From NCBI RefSeq assembly GCF_003001695.1, contig NZ_PVYX01000002.1:930001-994000 (forward strand): a DNA stretch of 64,000 nucleotides, read 5' to 3'. The translations under genes and the position numbers were made by a program. A model generated the notes under the pieces. The model saw nothing but the letters and a program-made list of their open reading frames with translations, searched no databases and was not told the DNA's origin. Shown here in pieces: positions 36,627 through 44,593 of the stretch. Numbering within the stretch: the first letter of the stretch is position 1; every line of letters begins with the position of its first letter. The DNA is from Flagellimonas meridianipacifica (lineage in GTDB: Bacteria > Bacteroidota > Bacteroidia > Flavobacteriales > Flavobacteriaceae).

Positions 36627-37016
36627 CTATTCAAATAGGGTAGCAATTTGCTCAGGTACTCGCCTGGGTCTAAAGGTAGATGCATCCAAAAGGCACCAAT
36701 CCGTACTAGCTTTAACTAAAAGGTCATTGGTTTTATTGTTCCAGATTTCAACGATTCTTGTTGAAATAGGACCTTTGTTTTGGGAAATATAAGTATGTAT
36801 GGTCAAAACATCTTCTAAAACCGCAGATTTGAAATAGTTGACTTCATGTTTGCGAACTACCCAAATAAGTTCACTTCGAATTTCGGGAGTGGTCACGGTT
36901 TCCCAATGTTCCTTGGAAATTTGTTGTACCCAATCGATGTATCGAATATTATTGACGTGATTCAATTCATCCAGGTCATCAGGCCCTACGGTTAGTGTTT
37001 TGTCGTAGAATCGCAT
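36627..37016 (-). CDS. Acyl-CoA thioesterase (hotdog fold, YbgC/4HBT type)
   Basis: This 129-aa hotdog-fold thioesterase has a catalytic-loop-like segment DDLDELNHVNNIRYIDWVQQIS that matches the 4-hydroxybenzoyl-CoA thioesterase family pattern around an Asp/Asn-His. Later come VVRKHEVNYFKSAVLED and TDWCLLDASTFRPRRVP. The substrate is unknown. It starts 3 bp after the cyclotransferase-type gene and stops 1 bp before the beta-helix gene, suggesting one transcript of three genes. Confidence 0.88.
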   Translation of the reverse strand: MRFYDKTLTVGPDDLDELNHVNNIRYIDWVQQISKEHWETVTTPEIRSELIWVVRKHEVNYFKSAVLEDVLTIHTYISQNKGPISTRIVEIWNNKTNDLLVKASTDWCLLDASTFRPRRVPEQIATLFE

Positions 37017-37019
37017 CCA

Positions 37020-38087
37020 CTACTTTTTTCGTATGGAAACCTCAAAGAGCTTGTCCCAGTTCTTTCCGGTTACAAAGAAAGTGCCTCGTTCTTTATGATA
37101 GGCCACACCGTTGAGAACGGAGTTGATTTCGTCCCACTGGGGGCCTCTCGTCACTTGTGACTTAAGCCCACCAAAATTGACAACCCCTTCAATGGCACCA
37201 GAAGTAGCGTTGATTATCATCATGCTTTCTTTTTGGTATACGTTGGCATAGATTTTTCCATCTACATATTCCAGTTCATTGGCTTTGTTGAAAATGGATT
37301 TGTTGGTTACCGTTTCTATATAACCCACCTCTTGAAGGCTTTCAGGGTCCAAATGCCAGATACGTTCCGTACCATCACTTTTGTAGATTTGTTTTCCATC
37401 GTTGCACAATCCCCAACCTTCGCGGCTTTCCCCATAACTGAAGTTTTTAATTTTTTCCAAGGTATTTGGATTGTATACGTAGCCTAAACCACTTTGCCAG
37501 GTCAATTGATATAACTGGTTGTTGAGGAGGGTAATCCCTTCTCCAAAAACGGAATCGTCCAAATCGATTTTCTGTAAGATTTTACCGGTTCTGAAATCAA
37601 TCTTTCTAACTGTTGATGCCCCTTTCTTTCCTGTGCTTTCATACAAAGTGTCTTGAAAAAACTCCAACCCTTGGGTGTATGCAGAGGGGTCATGAGGATA
37701 GGTATTCAAAATTTCGTAGGTATAAATGTCTGGGGAAGAACCCGCCAATAATTGAATTTTCTTTGAAACCTCTATGGAAGCACCATCCTCATAATTAATA
37801 TTGGCCTTAAGGAGTTTGTTTCCAAGTGTTTCTGAGGCCAAGGTGATTTTTCCGTCGGAAAGGGGCAATATTGTATTGTCCAAACTATACGAAATACTAT
37901 TGATATCAATATTTTTTTTATTGTTGATGGCAACGCCGATTACCTCTCCATTCTGTATTTTTTTCTTGTTTCCCTCCAGTTGAATTTCAAAGAAAGTGGT
38001 TGGGTCTCCATTGCCACCACAAGCCATAAATAAAAGTAGAAATCCAGAGGAGATGAGTTTAAACATGGTTTTCAATGTATCTTTCAT
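37020..38087 (-). CDS. Glutaminyl-peptide cyclotransferase-like lipoprotein
   Basis: This 355-aa envelope lipoprotein has a signal ending LFMAC, then GGNGDP. After a beta-rich N-terminal part (about 30-120) comes a beta-propeller-like domain with hallmarks of the bacterial/plant glutamine cyclotransferase family: TYPHDPSAYTQGLEF, YESTGKKGASTVRKID, GEGITLLNNQLYQLTW and the C-terminal LNGVAYHKERGTFFVTGKNWDKLFEV. Members form N-terminal pyroglutamate on proteins, though activity here is unproven. ATGs at 38087 and 38066 are both possible. The upstream gap holds the divergent SRP RNA gene. Confidence 0.88.
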   Translation of the reverse strand: MKDTLKTMFKLISSGFLLLFMACGGNGDPTTFFEIQLEGNKKKIQNGEVIGVAINNKKNIDINSISYSLDNTILPLSDGKITLASETLGNKLLKANINYEDGASIEVSKKIQLLAGSSPDIYTYEILNTYPHDPSAYTQGLEFFQDTLYESTGKKGASTVRKIDFRTGKILQKIDLDDSVFGEGITLLNNQLYQLTWQSGLGYVYNPNTLEKIKNFSYGESREGWGLCNDGKQIYKSDGTERIWHLDPESLQEVGYIETVTNKSIFNKANELEYVDGKIYANVYQKESMMIINATSGAIEGVVNFGGLKSQVTRGPQWDEINSVLNGVAYHKERGTFFVTGKNWDKLFEVSIRKK

Positions 38088-38126
38088 TATATATCATTCT
38101 CCCTCGAAATTAAGGATCAAATAGGA

Positions 38127-38156
38127 TTGCGGCAAATTTAAAAGGTCGTATATTTG
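38127..38156 (+). promoter_or_regulatory. Promoter of the 4.5S SRP RNA gene
   Basis: TTG at 38127-38129 and TATATTTG at 38149-38156 match the Bacteroidota promoter pattern with a 19-base spacer. The expected start site, about 6 bases after the -7 box, falls at 38162, which is exactly the 5' end of the RNA predicted from its closing stem. Confidence 0.85.
38133..38140 (-). promoter_or_regulatory. Possible -7 box for the cyclotransferase-type gene
   Basis: TAAATTTG on the minus strand matches TAnnTTTG and lies 45 bp before the ATG at 38087. The nearest minus-strand TTG is 24 bp upstream, slightly beyond the usual range. It overlaps the SRP RNA promoter on the other strand. Confidence 0.4.
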
Positions 38157-38161
38157 CATTT

Positions 38162-38255
38162 GGCAAGTCCTACACGACCAGCTCCTGCAAAATCCCCCAG
38201 GGCGGGAACGCAGCAAGGGTATGCGGTCGTAGCGGTGCGATGTAGGTAGCTTGCC
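38162..38255 (+). ncRNA. ffs: Signal recognition particle RNA, 4.5S small type
   Basis: This 94-nt RNA forms the core of the bacterial signal recognition particle with Ffh. It is closed by GGCAAG at 38162-38167 and CTTGCC at 38250-38255 and followed by a run of seven T's as terminator. The apical domain has the conserved GGGAACGCAGCAAGG loop region that binds Ffh. The promoter predicted upstream starts transcription at its first base. It lies alone between a divergent lipoprotein gene and an SDR gene. Confidence 0.93.
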
Positions 38256-38314
38256 TTTTTTTGTTCCCTAAATTTACCTAACTATGCATTGTTCCCCAGC
38301 AAAATTGGTGTTTC

Positions 38315-39124
38315 ATGGATAGCAAAGTTGTATTGATAACAGGTGGTTCTTCCGGTATTGGAAAGGCCATTGGTACCTTCCTAACCGAAAAAGGATACAA
38401 AGTTTATGGCACTGCCAGGGATGTCCAAAAATACCCAGATTTTACTGCATTTAAATTGATTGATTTGGATGTTCGAGACGATGCCAGTGCCCAGCTTGCT
38501 GTAGAACGCGTTCTGGAAAGAGAAGGGAGATTGGACATTTTGATAAACAATGCTGGCGTGGGCATTACGGGACCCGTTGAAGAAACTTCTCAAGATGCTA
38601 TTGAAAATGTATTCAACATTAATTTATATGGTCCAGTCCGCATGATGAAGACGGTGCTCCCACAAATGCGTGAGCAAAACTCTGGACTCATCATTAATAT
38701 TACATCCATAGCGGGGTTTATGGGATTACCATACAGAGGCTTCTATTCCGCTTCAAAAGGAGCTTTGGGTATCCTTACTGAAAGTATTCGTATGGAAACC
38801 AAAGGTTTTGGTATAAAAATCACCAATGTGGCACCAGGCGATTTTGCTACCAATATAGCCGCAGGGCGTTATCATTCGCCATTATTGGAGGATTCGCCAT
38901 ATAAAGAACCGTATTCCAGCGCGCTTACCTCCATGGACGACCATGTAGACTCAGGGGGAAACCCAATTGATGTTGCAAAAAAGATATATGGCATTATCCA
39001 ACAGAACCATCCTAAGGTTCATAATCCGGTAGGCGCTTTTTTACAGAAGTTTTCTTTGCGGCTAAAACGGATTTTGCCCGATAAGGTGTATGAAAAAATG
39101 TTGCTCAATCACTATAAGCTGTAA
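38315..39124 (+). CDS. SDR-family oxidoreductase
   Basis: This 269-aa cytoplasmic short-chain dehydrogenase/reductase has the nucleotide-binding TGGSSGIGKAIG, the NNAG loop (LINNAGVGITG) and the catalytic Tyr-Lys pair in YSASKGALG, preceded by the Ser in NITSIAG. The substrate is unknown; such enzymes act on retinol-like, steroid-like or small carbonyl compounds. It follows the SRP RNA gene with a gap of about 60 bp and appears to be its own unit. Confidence 0.92.
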   Translation: MDSKVVLITGGSSGIGKAIGTFLTEKGYKVYGTARDVQKYPDFTAFKLIDLDVRDDASAQLAVERVLEREGRLDILINNAGVGITGPVEETSQDAIENVFNINLYGPVRMMKTVLPQMREQNSGLIINITSIAGFMGLPYRGFYSASKGALGILTESIRMETKGFGIKITNVAPGDFATNIAAGRYHSPLLEDSPYKEPYSSALTSMDDHVDSGGNPIDVAKKIYGIIQQNHPKVHNPVGAFLQKFSLRLKRILPDKVYEKMLLNHYKL

Positions 39125-39156
39125 TGTGATGGCATGTTTTTTGATTGACAAAAGAC

Positions 39157-39576
39157 ATGGAGAAAAGTACACGATTGTTCAAGATTTGTATTGTTGCCTC
39201 GTTTGTCTTCATTTTCAGTGGATGTGACGAGATTTTGGAATGTGTTTTTAATATCAATCCTCAGATCAACCAAAAGCAGCTGGTTGTGGGTGTAGTAGGA
39301 GAACGCTATAGAGACCGAATAACGGCTCAAATAAACAATGAGGTCAACGACAATGACTATGACTATTTCTTCGATGTCATAGGAGAACTCCCTCCTGGAA
39401 TTTTGGTTGAATTCAACAGAAGGTCCGTCGATATTTTTGGAGTGCCTGAAGAATCAGGCGTCTACCGATTTCAAGTGGAACTCTTTGTAGAAAGATTTGA
39501 TTTCGATGGATTTGATGGCAGTCCAACTTGTTCAGAATCCGATATACGTGAGTTTACCCTACAGGTCATAGATTGA
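39157..39576 (+). CDS. Small lipoprotein with a putative Ig-like (He_PIG-type) domain
   Basis: This 139-aa protein has a lipoprotein signal ending in FVFIFSGC. The rest is one beta-sandwich domain with ELPPGILVEFNRRSVDIFGVPEESGVYRFQVEL, resembling the He_PIG putative Ig fold (LPPG, then GxP and GxYxFxV). This domain type is common in surface and adhesion proteins. Two acidic clusters (NEVNDNDYDYF and DFDGFDG) could bind calcium. I chose the ATG at 39157 over the TTG at 39145. Its stop is followed by a 265-bp gap with a weak terminator. Confidence 0.72.
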   Translation: MEKSTRLFKICIVASFVFIFSGCDEILECVFNINPQINQKQLVVGVVGERYRDRITAQINNEVNDNDYDYFFDVIGELPPGILVEFNRRSVDIFGVPEESGVYRFQVELFVERFDFDGFDGSPTCSESDIREFTLQVID

Positions 39577-39841
39577 TTTTCGATAAATCAAATAAGGATT
39601 AGAGGAATCCAGAGAGCATCAAAATGAATTACGCAAAAAAAATGGAGGCACAGCTATAATGCCTTTTTGATTGGACTACATTTATTCGGAGGTAAAATTT
39701 ACGTTTTGATAAAATCAAAGGAGCCTTTATAATAAATTCAACTTTCGGATAACCAGCAGGTTCGTTTTGGAGTTTATTCCTTAAATTTATGTAAGCTAAT
39801 TCAAGTCCGGTGGACTTGGCCACCTGAAACCAATTACATAA
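39577..39841. other. Intergenic region with terminator and structured leader
   Basis: This 265-bp gap holds a weak terminator near 39636-39668, a small TTTGAT-AAA-ATCAAA hairpin near 39705-39719, and a nested inverted repeat at 39785-39843 that reaches into the next start codon. I see no small ORF with clear support. No TTG/TAnnTTTG promoter pair is evident, so the promoter of the downstream operon is not located. Confidence 0.55.
39636..39668 (+). terminator. Weak intrinsic terminator after the Ig-like lipoprotein gene
   Basis: AGGCA and TGCCT pair around a nine-base loop, with an A-run before and TTTTT after. The stem is short, so efficiency is uncertain. Confidence 0.5.
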
Positions 39842-39843
39842 AT
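39785..39843 (+). promoter_or_regulatory. Nested inverted-repeat leader enclosing the start codon of the envelope locus
   Basis: The outer 10-bp arms ATTTATGTAA (39785-39794) and TTACATAAAT (39834-39843) are perfectly complementary, and the right arm includes the A and T of the ATG at 39842. Inside, CAAGTCC (39802-39808) and GGACTTG (39812-39818) form a 7-bp stem, while GGTGG (39809-39813) with CCACC (39820-39824) is a mutually exclusive stem. Folding would hide the start codon. Role unknown. Confidence 0.5.
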
Positions 39844-40585
39844 GCCCCAAGTATCCTTGAGGAAATCTACGATTGCACTTCTTTTGTCCATTTTCTGCGG
39901 TTACACCGTTGCATTAAATGGACAGAACACGCCGACGGACTCCCTATATCTATGGTTTGATGAACAAATAGGCCTATTAAATACTGGACTCTATGCTTCC
40001 CAAGAATATGTAGAGGAATATCAGGTTATCAATGATAAACACCGATTTTTTGAATCTCCGAATTACCTTACTGGAACGCTATGGCAAAAAAGCATACCCT
40101 TTCATAAGGTCTTTTTAAAATATGACCTTTTTGAAGACCAAATAATCGTATACCCTAAAGGCATATCAGGAGCGTCTTCGGTTAAACTGGATTTGGCTAA
40201 AGTGGATAGCTTTCAGATACAAAACCGAAAGTTTGTGAAGAAAAGCATTGTTGACACTAAGTCTAATCCTGTAAATGGATTTTTCGAAGTGCTTTTAAAG
40301 GGTACGGATTTCACTTTGTTAAAGAAACATCGAAAAACGGATGTTAGGAAGCTTAATAGAAATAGAGTGTACTACGAGTTTAAGGAGAAGAATGAGTATG
40401 CCCTGGCATACAAAGGCGTGTTTTATGAAATTAAAAACCGAAGAGATGTGATCAGTGTTTTTCCTATTTCCAAGGATATCCAAAAGGAATTTTTAGCGAA
40501 AAAAATGGCAAAGGAACTTACCGATACCGGGCTTCGCTTACTCCTTCAGGAAATTGAGGCGCATTTAACAAAAAAATCGGGGTAG
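39842..40585 (+). CDS. Uncharacterised secreted protein at the head of a TonB-receptor locus
   Basis: This 247-aa protein has a signal peptide (SLRKSTIALLLSIFCGYTVALNGQ). The mature part has no membrane segment and mixes beta strands with lysine-rich loops (LLKKHRKTDVRKLNRNRVYYEF). The C-terminus is helical (AKKMAKELTDTGLRLLLQEIEAHL). I do not know the family. The ATG at 39842 lies in the arm of an inverted repeat; a TTG at 39857 is an alternative. The TonB receptor starts 6 bp downstream, so they form one operon. It may be an accessory factor for that receptor. Confidence 0.72.
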   Translation: MPQVSLRKSTIALLLSIFCGYTVALNGQNTPTDSLYLWFDEQIGLLNTGLYASQEYVEEYQVINDKHRFFESPNYLTGTLWQKSIPFHKVFLKYDLFEDQIIVYPKGISGASSVKLDLAKVDSFQIQNRKFVKKSIVDTKSNPVNGFFEVLLKGTDFTLLKKHRKTDVRKLNRNRVYYEFKEKNEYALAYKGVFYEIKNRRDVISVFPISKDIQKEFLAKKMAKELTDTGLRLLLQEIEAHLTKKSG

Positions 40586-40591
40586 GGGGGT

Positions 40592-43363
40592 ATGAAGAGA
40601 GTTCTCTGGGTTTTCATGTTTTCATTGCCAATTTTGATGACCGCTCAGGATGGCAGCCCTAGGATTTCAATAGCTTTTCAGGATAAAACCCCGACGGAAA
40701 TTGTAGAGCAGTTGAGAGAGGAGACGGATTATCAGTTCTTTTACGTTCCGCAGTGGTTGGGGACCAGGGTATTATCAGGAAATTTTGAGAACGTGGAACT
40801 TTCGGAATTACTCGATTTCCTTTTTAAGGAAACCAATATTCAATATCATCTAGGGCCGGACAAGAAAATATATCTTATTCGTAACCAAATCATTTATGAT
40901 GAACTGCCCTCAGGTTTTTTTGGAAGGAAGTCAGTTCAAGAAGATATTACCACAGAAGTAAGCCCTTCGGAAGATTCAAATCCTATTTTTCTGAATTTGG
41001 ATAAAGTCGATGGACCCTCGGAAATTGAAACCGTACGGATTGGAAAAGCAAGTCCTCAAGCTCGCAACAGAAAGTATACACTGACGGGATTTGCAAAATC
41101 CAACTCCACTGGAGAACCCATACCTAATCTGGCAGTTATTGTAAAGGGAGGTGAAGAAGGTGTTGTTACTAACATCCGAGGATATTACCAGATTGAACTT
41201 CCCTACGGAAAAAATACCCTGATTACCAAATCTTTGGGTTTTGCGGATTCCGAAACCAATGTCATAATGTTCAATAACGGGCAGTATGATTTCGCATTGA
41301 ATGAAAGTCTTGAACAATTGGAGGAGGTGGTAGTAGAGGGTTCTGCGAGGACCAATGTTGAGGATGCCACTACGGGATCAAATCAGATTCTTTCTGAAGA
41401 GACCAAAAATATTCCGCTCGTTCTAGGTGAGCGTGATGTGCTGAAAGTAGCCACCACACTACCGGGTATTACCACTGCAGGTGAAGGTGCCGCAGGATTC
41501 AATGTGCGGGGTGGAAATACTGACCAAAACCTAATACTCCTTGATGGAGCGGTAATTTACAATCCTTCCCATTTTTTCGGAATTTTTCAAGCATTGAACC
41601 CTTTTGCTGTAAAAGACGCCACTATTTACAAAGGAAATATTCCAGCCAGGTTTGGAGGAAGGCTTTCTTCGGTTTTTGATATTTCGACCAAAGATGGAAA
41701 CACTTCTGATTTTTCTGCCGAGGCCTCCATCGGACCGGTGACCAGCAATGTGGTTTTGGAAACCCCCATTGTAAAGGATAAGGCCTCTTTGTTGATAGGG
41801 GGAAGGGGAACCTATTCTGACTGGATTCTACGTTCTCTGGATGATGAAGCGCTGAATAACAGCGAGGCATCGTTTTATGACCTTATTGCAAAGTACACCC
41901 ATAAGTTGGATGAGAACAATAACCTAAGTGCTACTGCTTATTATAGCAAGGATAATTTTAGTATAACCTCTGACTCCTTGTTTGGGTTTGGAAACCGGAT
42001 GGCTTCTTTACAATGGGATAGGAAGTTCAGTGAAAAAACAAAAGGCCAATTGATTTTGACCAACAGCCAATATGATTTTGATATCGAATTTGATGGAAAC
42101 TCGAATCAGGATTTTGAATTGGGATATACAATTAATGAAACCGAGGCAAAACTGAATTTTGTTCATGTTTTGAATGACAGGCACACTGTGGATTTTGGCG
42201 TTTCTTCAAAACTCTATTTGGTTGACCCTGGCAATCGTGACCCACTAAATAATGAGTCCGTGATAGAATCCCTTGAAATTCCTAGGGAAAAAGGGTTGGA
42301 ATCCGCGGTTTTCATTTCAGATAATTATAAACTAAGCGACAAGTTCCTTATCGATGCAGGAGTCCGCGTCTCTCTTTTTTCAGCTTTGGGGCCGTCTACC
42401 CAAAGAATCTATGAAGAGAATCAACCACGCAATGAAGGTACATTAATAGAGGAGCGTGAATTTGGTTCGGGGGATTTCATTACTACCTATGTTGGACCTG
42501 AATTTAGACTTTCTGCAAGGTATTTATTGGCTCCTGATTTATCGGTCAAGGCGAGTTTCAACAATACCTTTCAATACATTCATACGCTTTCAAATACCAC
42601 AACGGTATCACCTATTGATACCTGGAAACTTTCTGATACAAACATTGAGCCTGCGAGAGCGTTCCAATATTCCTTGGGCGTTTATAAAAATCTTCAGGAA
42701 GATATGTATGAATTAAGCCTTGAAGGATATTATAAAACTTCTGATAATGTACTGGACTTTAAGGTGGGAGCTGATTTATTGTTGAATGAAGAGATTGAGC
42801 AAGAGATTCTGCAAGGTGAAGGAAAAGCCTATGGCGTAGAGTTATTGATGAGAAAAAATCGAGGAAAGTTGAACGGTTGGCTAGGGTATACCTACTCTCG
42901 TTCTTTTTTACGGTTTGATAGCGACTTTAGGGAGGAACGAATCAATGATGGGGATTTTTTTCCTTCTAATTTTGACAGGCCGCACGATGTAAGTTTGGTT
43001 GCCAACTATAAATTAACACGACGATTCAGTCTGTCAACCAATTTTGTCTATCAAACCGGACGACCAATTACGTTTCCGGTAGGCTCGTTTAATTTCAATA
43101 ATTCTGAGTTCGTTCTTTTCAGCAATAGAAATGAGTTTCGGATACCGGATTATTACCGATTGGATATAGGCTTGAATATTGAGGGCAACCACAAGATTAA
43201 AAAGTTTGCCCATAGTTTTTGGACAATTTCGGTCTATAATGTACTGGGTCGAAATAACCCGTATTCTGTATTTTTTCTAACAGAGAACGGAGAAGTAAAG
43301 GCATTGCAAAGTTCCATTTTTGCGATTCCTATTCCATCAATAACCTACAATTTCAAATTCTAA
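40592..43363 (+). CDS. TonB-dependent outer-membrane receptor with STN domain
   Basis: This 923-aa outer-membrane transporter has a signal peptide (1-18), then an STN-type domain at about 24-98 (TPTEIVEQLREETDYQFFYV), a linker, and a carboxypeptidase-regulatory-like domain at about 161-236. The segment LEEVVVEG (243-250) is where the TonB box usually lies. The plug (265-370) includes NVRGGNTDQNLILLDGA and RFGGRLSSVFD. A beta-barrel fills the rest, with the C-terminal YNFKF ending in Phe. STN domains usually talk to a FecR-type anti-sigma factor, but no FecI/FecR genes are nearby. The substrate is unknown. Confidence 0.93.
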   Translation: MKRVLWVFMFSLPILMTAQDGSPRISIAFQDKTPTEIVEQLREETDYQFFYVPQWLGTRVLSGNFENVELSELLDFLFKETNIQYHLGPDKKIYLIRNQIIYDELPSGFFGRKSVQEDITTEVSPSEDSNPIFLNLDKVDGPSEIETVRIGKASPQARNRKYTLTGFAKSNSTGEPIPNLAVIVKGGEEGVVTNIRGYYQIELPYGKNTLITKSLGFADSETNVIMFNNGQYDFALNESLEQLEEVVVEGSARTNVEDATTGSNQILSEETKNIPLVLGERDVLKVATTLPGITTAGEGAAGFNVRGGNTDQNLILLDGAVIYNPSHFFGIFQALNPFAVKDATIYKGNIPARFGGRLSSVFDISTKDGNTSDFSAEASIGPVTSNVVLETPIVKDKASLLIGGRGTYSDWILRSLDDEALNNSEASFYDLIAKYTHKLDENNNLSATAYYSKDNFSITSDSLFGFGNRMASLQWDRKFSEKTKGQLILTNSQYDFDIEFDGNSNQDFELGYTINETEAKLNFVHVLNDRHTVDFGVSSKLYLVDPGNRDPLNNESVIESLEIPREKGLESAVFISDNYKLSDKFLIDAGVRVSLFSALGPSTQRIYEENQPRNEGTLIEEREFGSGDFITTYVGPEFRLSARYLLAPDLSVKASFNNTFQYIHTLSNTTTVSPIDTWKLSDTNIEPARAFQYSLGVYKNLQEDMYELSLEGYYKTSDNVLDFKVGADLLLNEEIEQEILQGEGKAYGVELLMRKNRGKLNGWLGYTYSRSFLRFDSDFREERINDGDFFPSNFDRPHDVSLVANYKLTRRFSLSTNFVYQTGRPITFPVGSFNFNNSEFVLFSNRNEFRIPDYYRLDIGLNIEGNHKIKKFAHSFWTISVYNVLGRNNPYSVFFLTENGEVKALQSSIFAIPIPSITYNFKF

Positions 43364-43366
43364 AAC

Positions 43367-44593
43367 ATGAGAATAGATGTTGTTTCAAAGTACTTGGGTT
43401 CCTCTTTTTTAGTGGTTCCTTTTGTATTTTCCCTGTTCTTCGCTTCTTGTGTGGAGACTTTTGAACCTGAAACAGAGGTTTTTGAAAGTGTTCTTATTGT
43501 GGAAGCAGCCATTACGAATGAGGATAAAAGACAACAAGTCCTACTGACAAGGACTTTTCGGTTGGAAGAGGATGGTCCCAACCCTGAGTCTTCGGCAACT
43601 GTGCGAGTCATCGATGACCAACAAAATGAATTTGTTTTTGAAGAAGTGGAACCAGGGAGGTATTTATCAGCACTACCATTTTCTGCAGTGCCCAATAGAC
43701 AATATCAGCTTTCCATTGCTACATCGGATGGAAGAACGTATGGCTCGGAGTCCGTATCCCTTACCCCAGAATCGCAAATACTTGATTTGTACGCTTCGCG
43801 GGAAGAGAATTCGAACGGTCAGGACGGTATTGCCATTTTAGTGGATAACCAAGGGAGTCAATCAGGGACACAGTCCTTTCGGTTTGAATATGAAGAAACA
43901 TATCAGATTATTGCACCAAGGTGGGTCGCGGTTGATGCCGTAGTGGTAAGGGACCGACCACCTCCGGCAATTGTTATTCTTGAACCCAAAACTGAGGAAC
44001 AACAAGTGTGTTACAATACGGAACTTTCAAATACCATAATCTTGGGAGACACTGAAAATACCGATCAAAATGGCCTTACCCGTTTCCCAGTTCGGTTTAT
44101 TGGCAGGGATAACTTTATCATATCCCATAGATATAGTATTCTGGTTAGGCAATTTGCGCAAACCAGGGAGGCCTTTGCTTTTTATGAGACCTTGAACGAG
44201 TTTTCCTCCCGGACCGAAAGCCTGTTCTCCCAGATTCAGCCCGGTTTTTTGATTGGTAATGTATTCTCGTTGGAGAGCGAATCGGAGAACGTTCTTGGTT
44301 TTTTTGAAGTATCATCGGTAACTTCCAGAAGAATCTTTTTTGATTATGAGGATTTTTTCCCAGGAGAGCCCTTACCACCATATGCGAGTGATTGTAGCCT
44401 TGAGTTCACACCTGATCTTTTGCCAGGCTCACCTGATGGACCTTCTCCCCTGGTGCAGGCCATAAATAGCTTAGGACAAAAATTTGTTGAATCTACAGGT
44501 GATGATAGCAGACCGTTTGTACTCGTTAGTCGTCCATGCGGTGATTGTACTGCTTTAGGAAGTAATGTGATACCGGATTTTTGGGAGGAATGA
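43367..44593 (+). CDS. DUF4249 family lipoprotein
   Basis: This 408-aa lipoprotein has its Cys at the end of VFSLFFASC, followed by VETFEPETEVFESVLIVEA, the family's typical beginning, where a beta-rich domain opens (LLTRTFRLEEDGPNP). DUF4249 proteins in Bacteroidetes are often found next to TonB receptors, as here, where it starts 3 bp after the receptor. By analogy with SusD it may bind the substrate at the cell surface, but this is inference; it has no resemblance to SusD. Its stop overlaps the start of the next gene in ATGA. Confidence 0.88.
   Translation: MRIDVVSKYLGSSFLVVPFVFSLFFASCVETFEPETEVFESVLIVEAAITNEDKRQQVLLTRTFRLEEDGPNPESSATVRVIDDQQNEFVFEEVEPGRYLSALPFSAVPNRQYQLSIATSDGRTYGSESVSLTPESQILDLYASREENSNGQDGIAILVDNQGSQSGTQSFRFEYEETYQIIAPRWVAVDAVVVRDRPPPAIVILEPKTEEQQVCYNTELSNTIILGDTENTDQNGLTRFPVRFIGRDNFIISHRYSILVRQFAQTREAFAFYETLNEFSSRTESLFSQIQPGFLIGNVFSLESESENVLGFFEVSSVTSRRIFFDYEDFFPGEPLPPYASDCSLEFTPDLLPGSPDGPSPLVQAINSLGQKFVESTGDDSRPFVLVSRPCGDCTALGSNVIPDFWEE

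Noticed and set aside
36626..36685. Longer N-terminus of the beta-helix lipoprotein
   Set aside because: The extra 20 residues overlap the thioesterase gene and would place the lipoprotein signal internally. The GTG at 36625 fits better.
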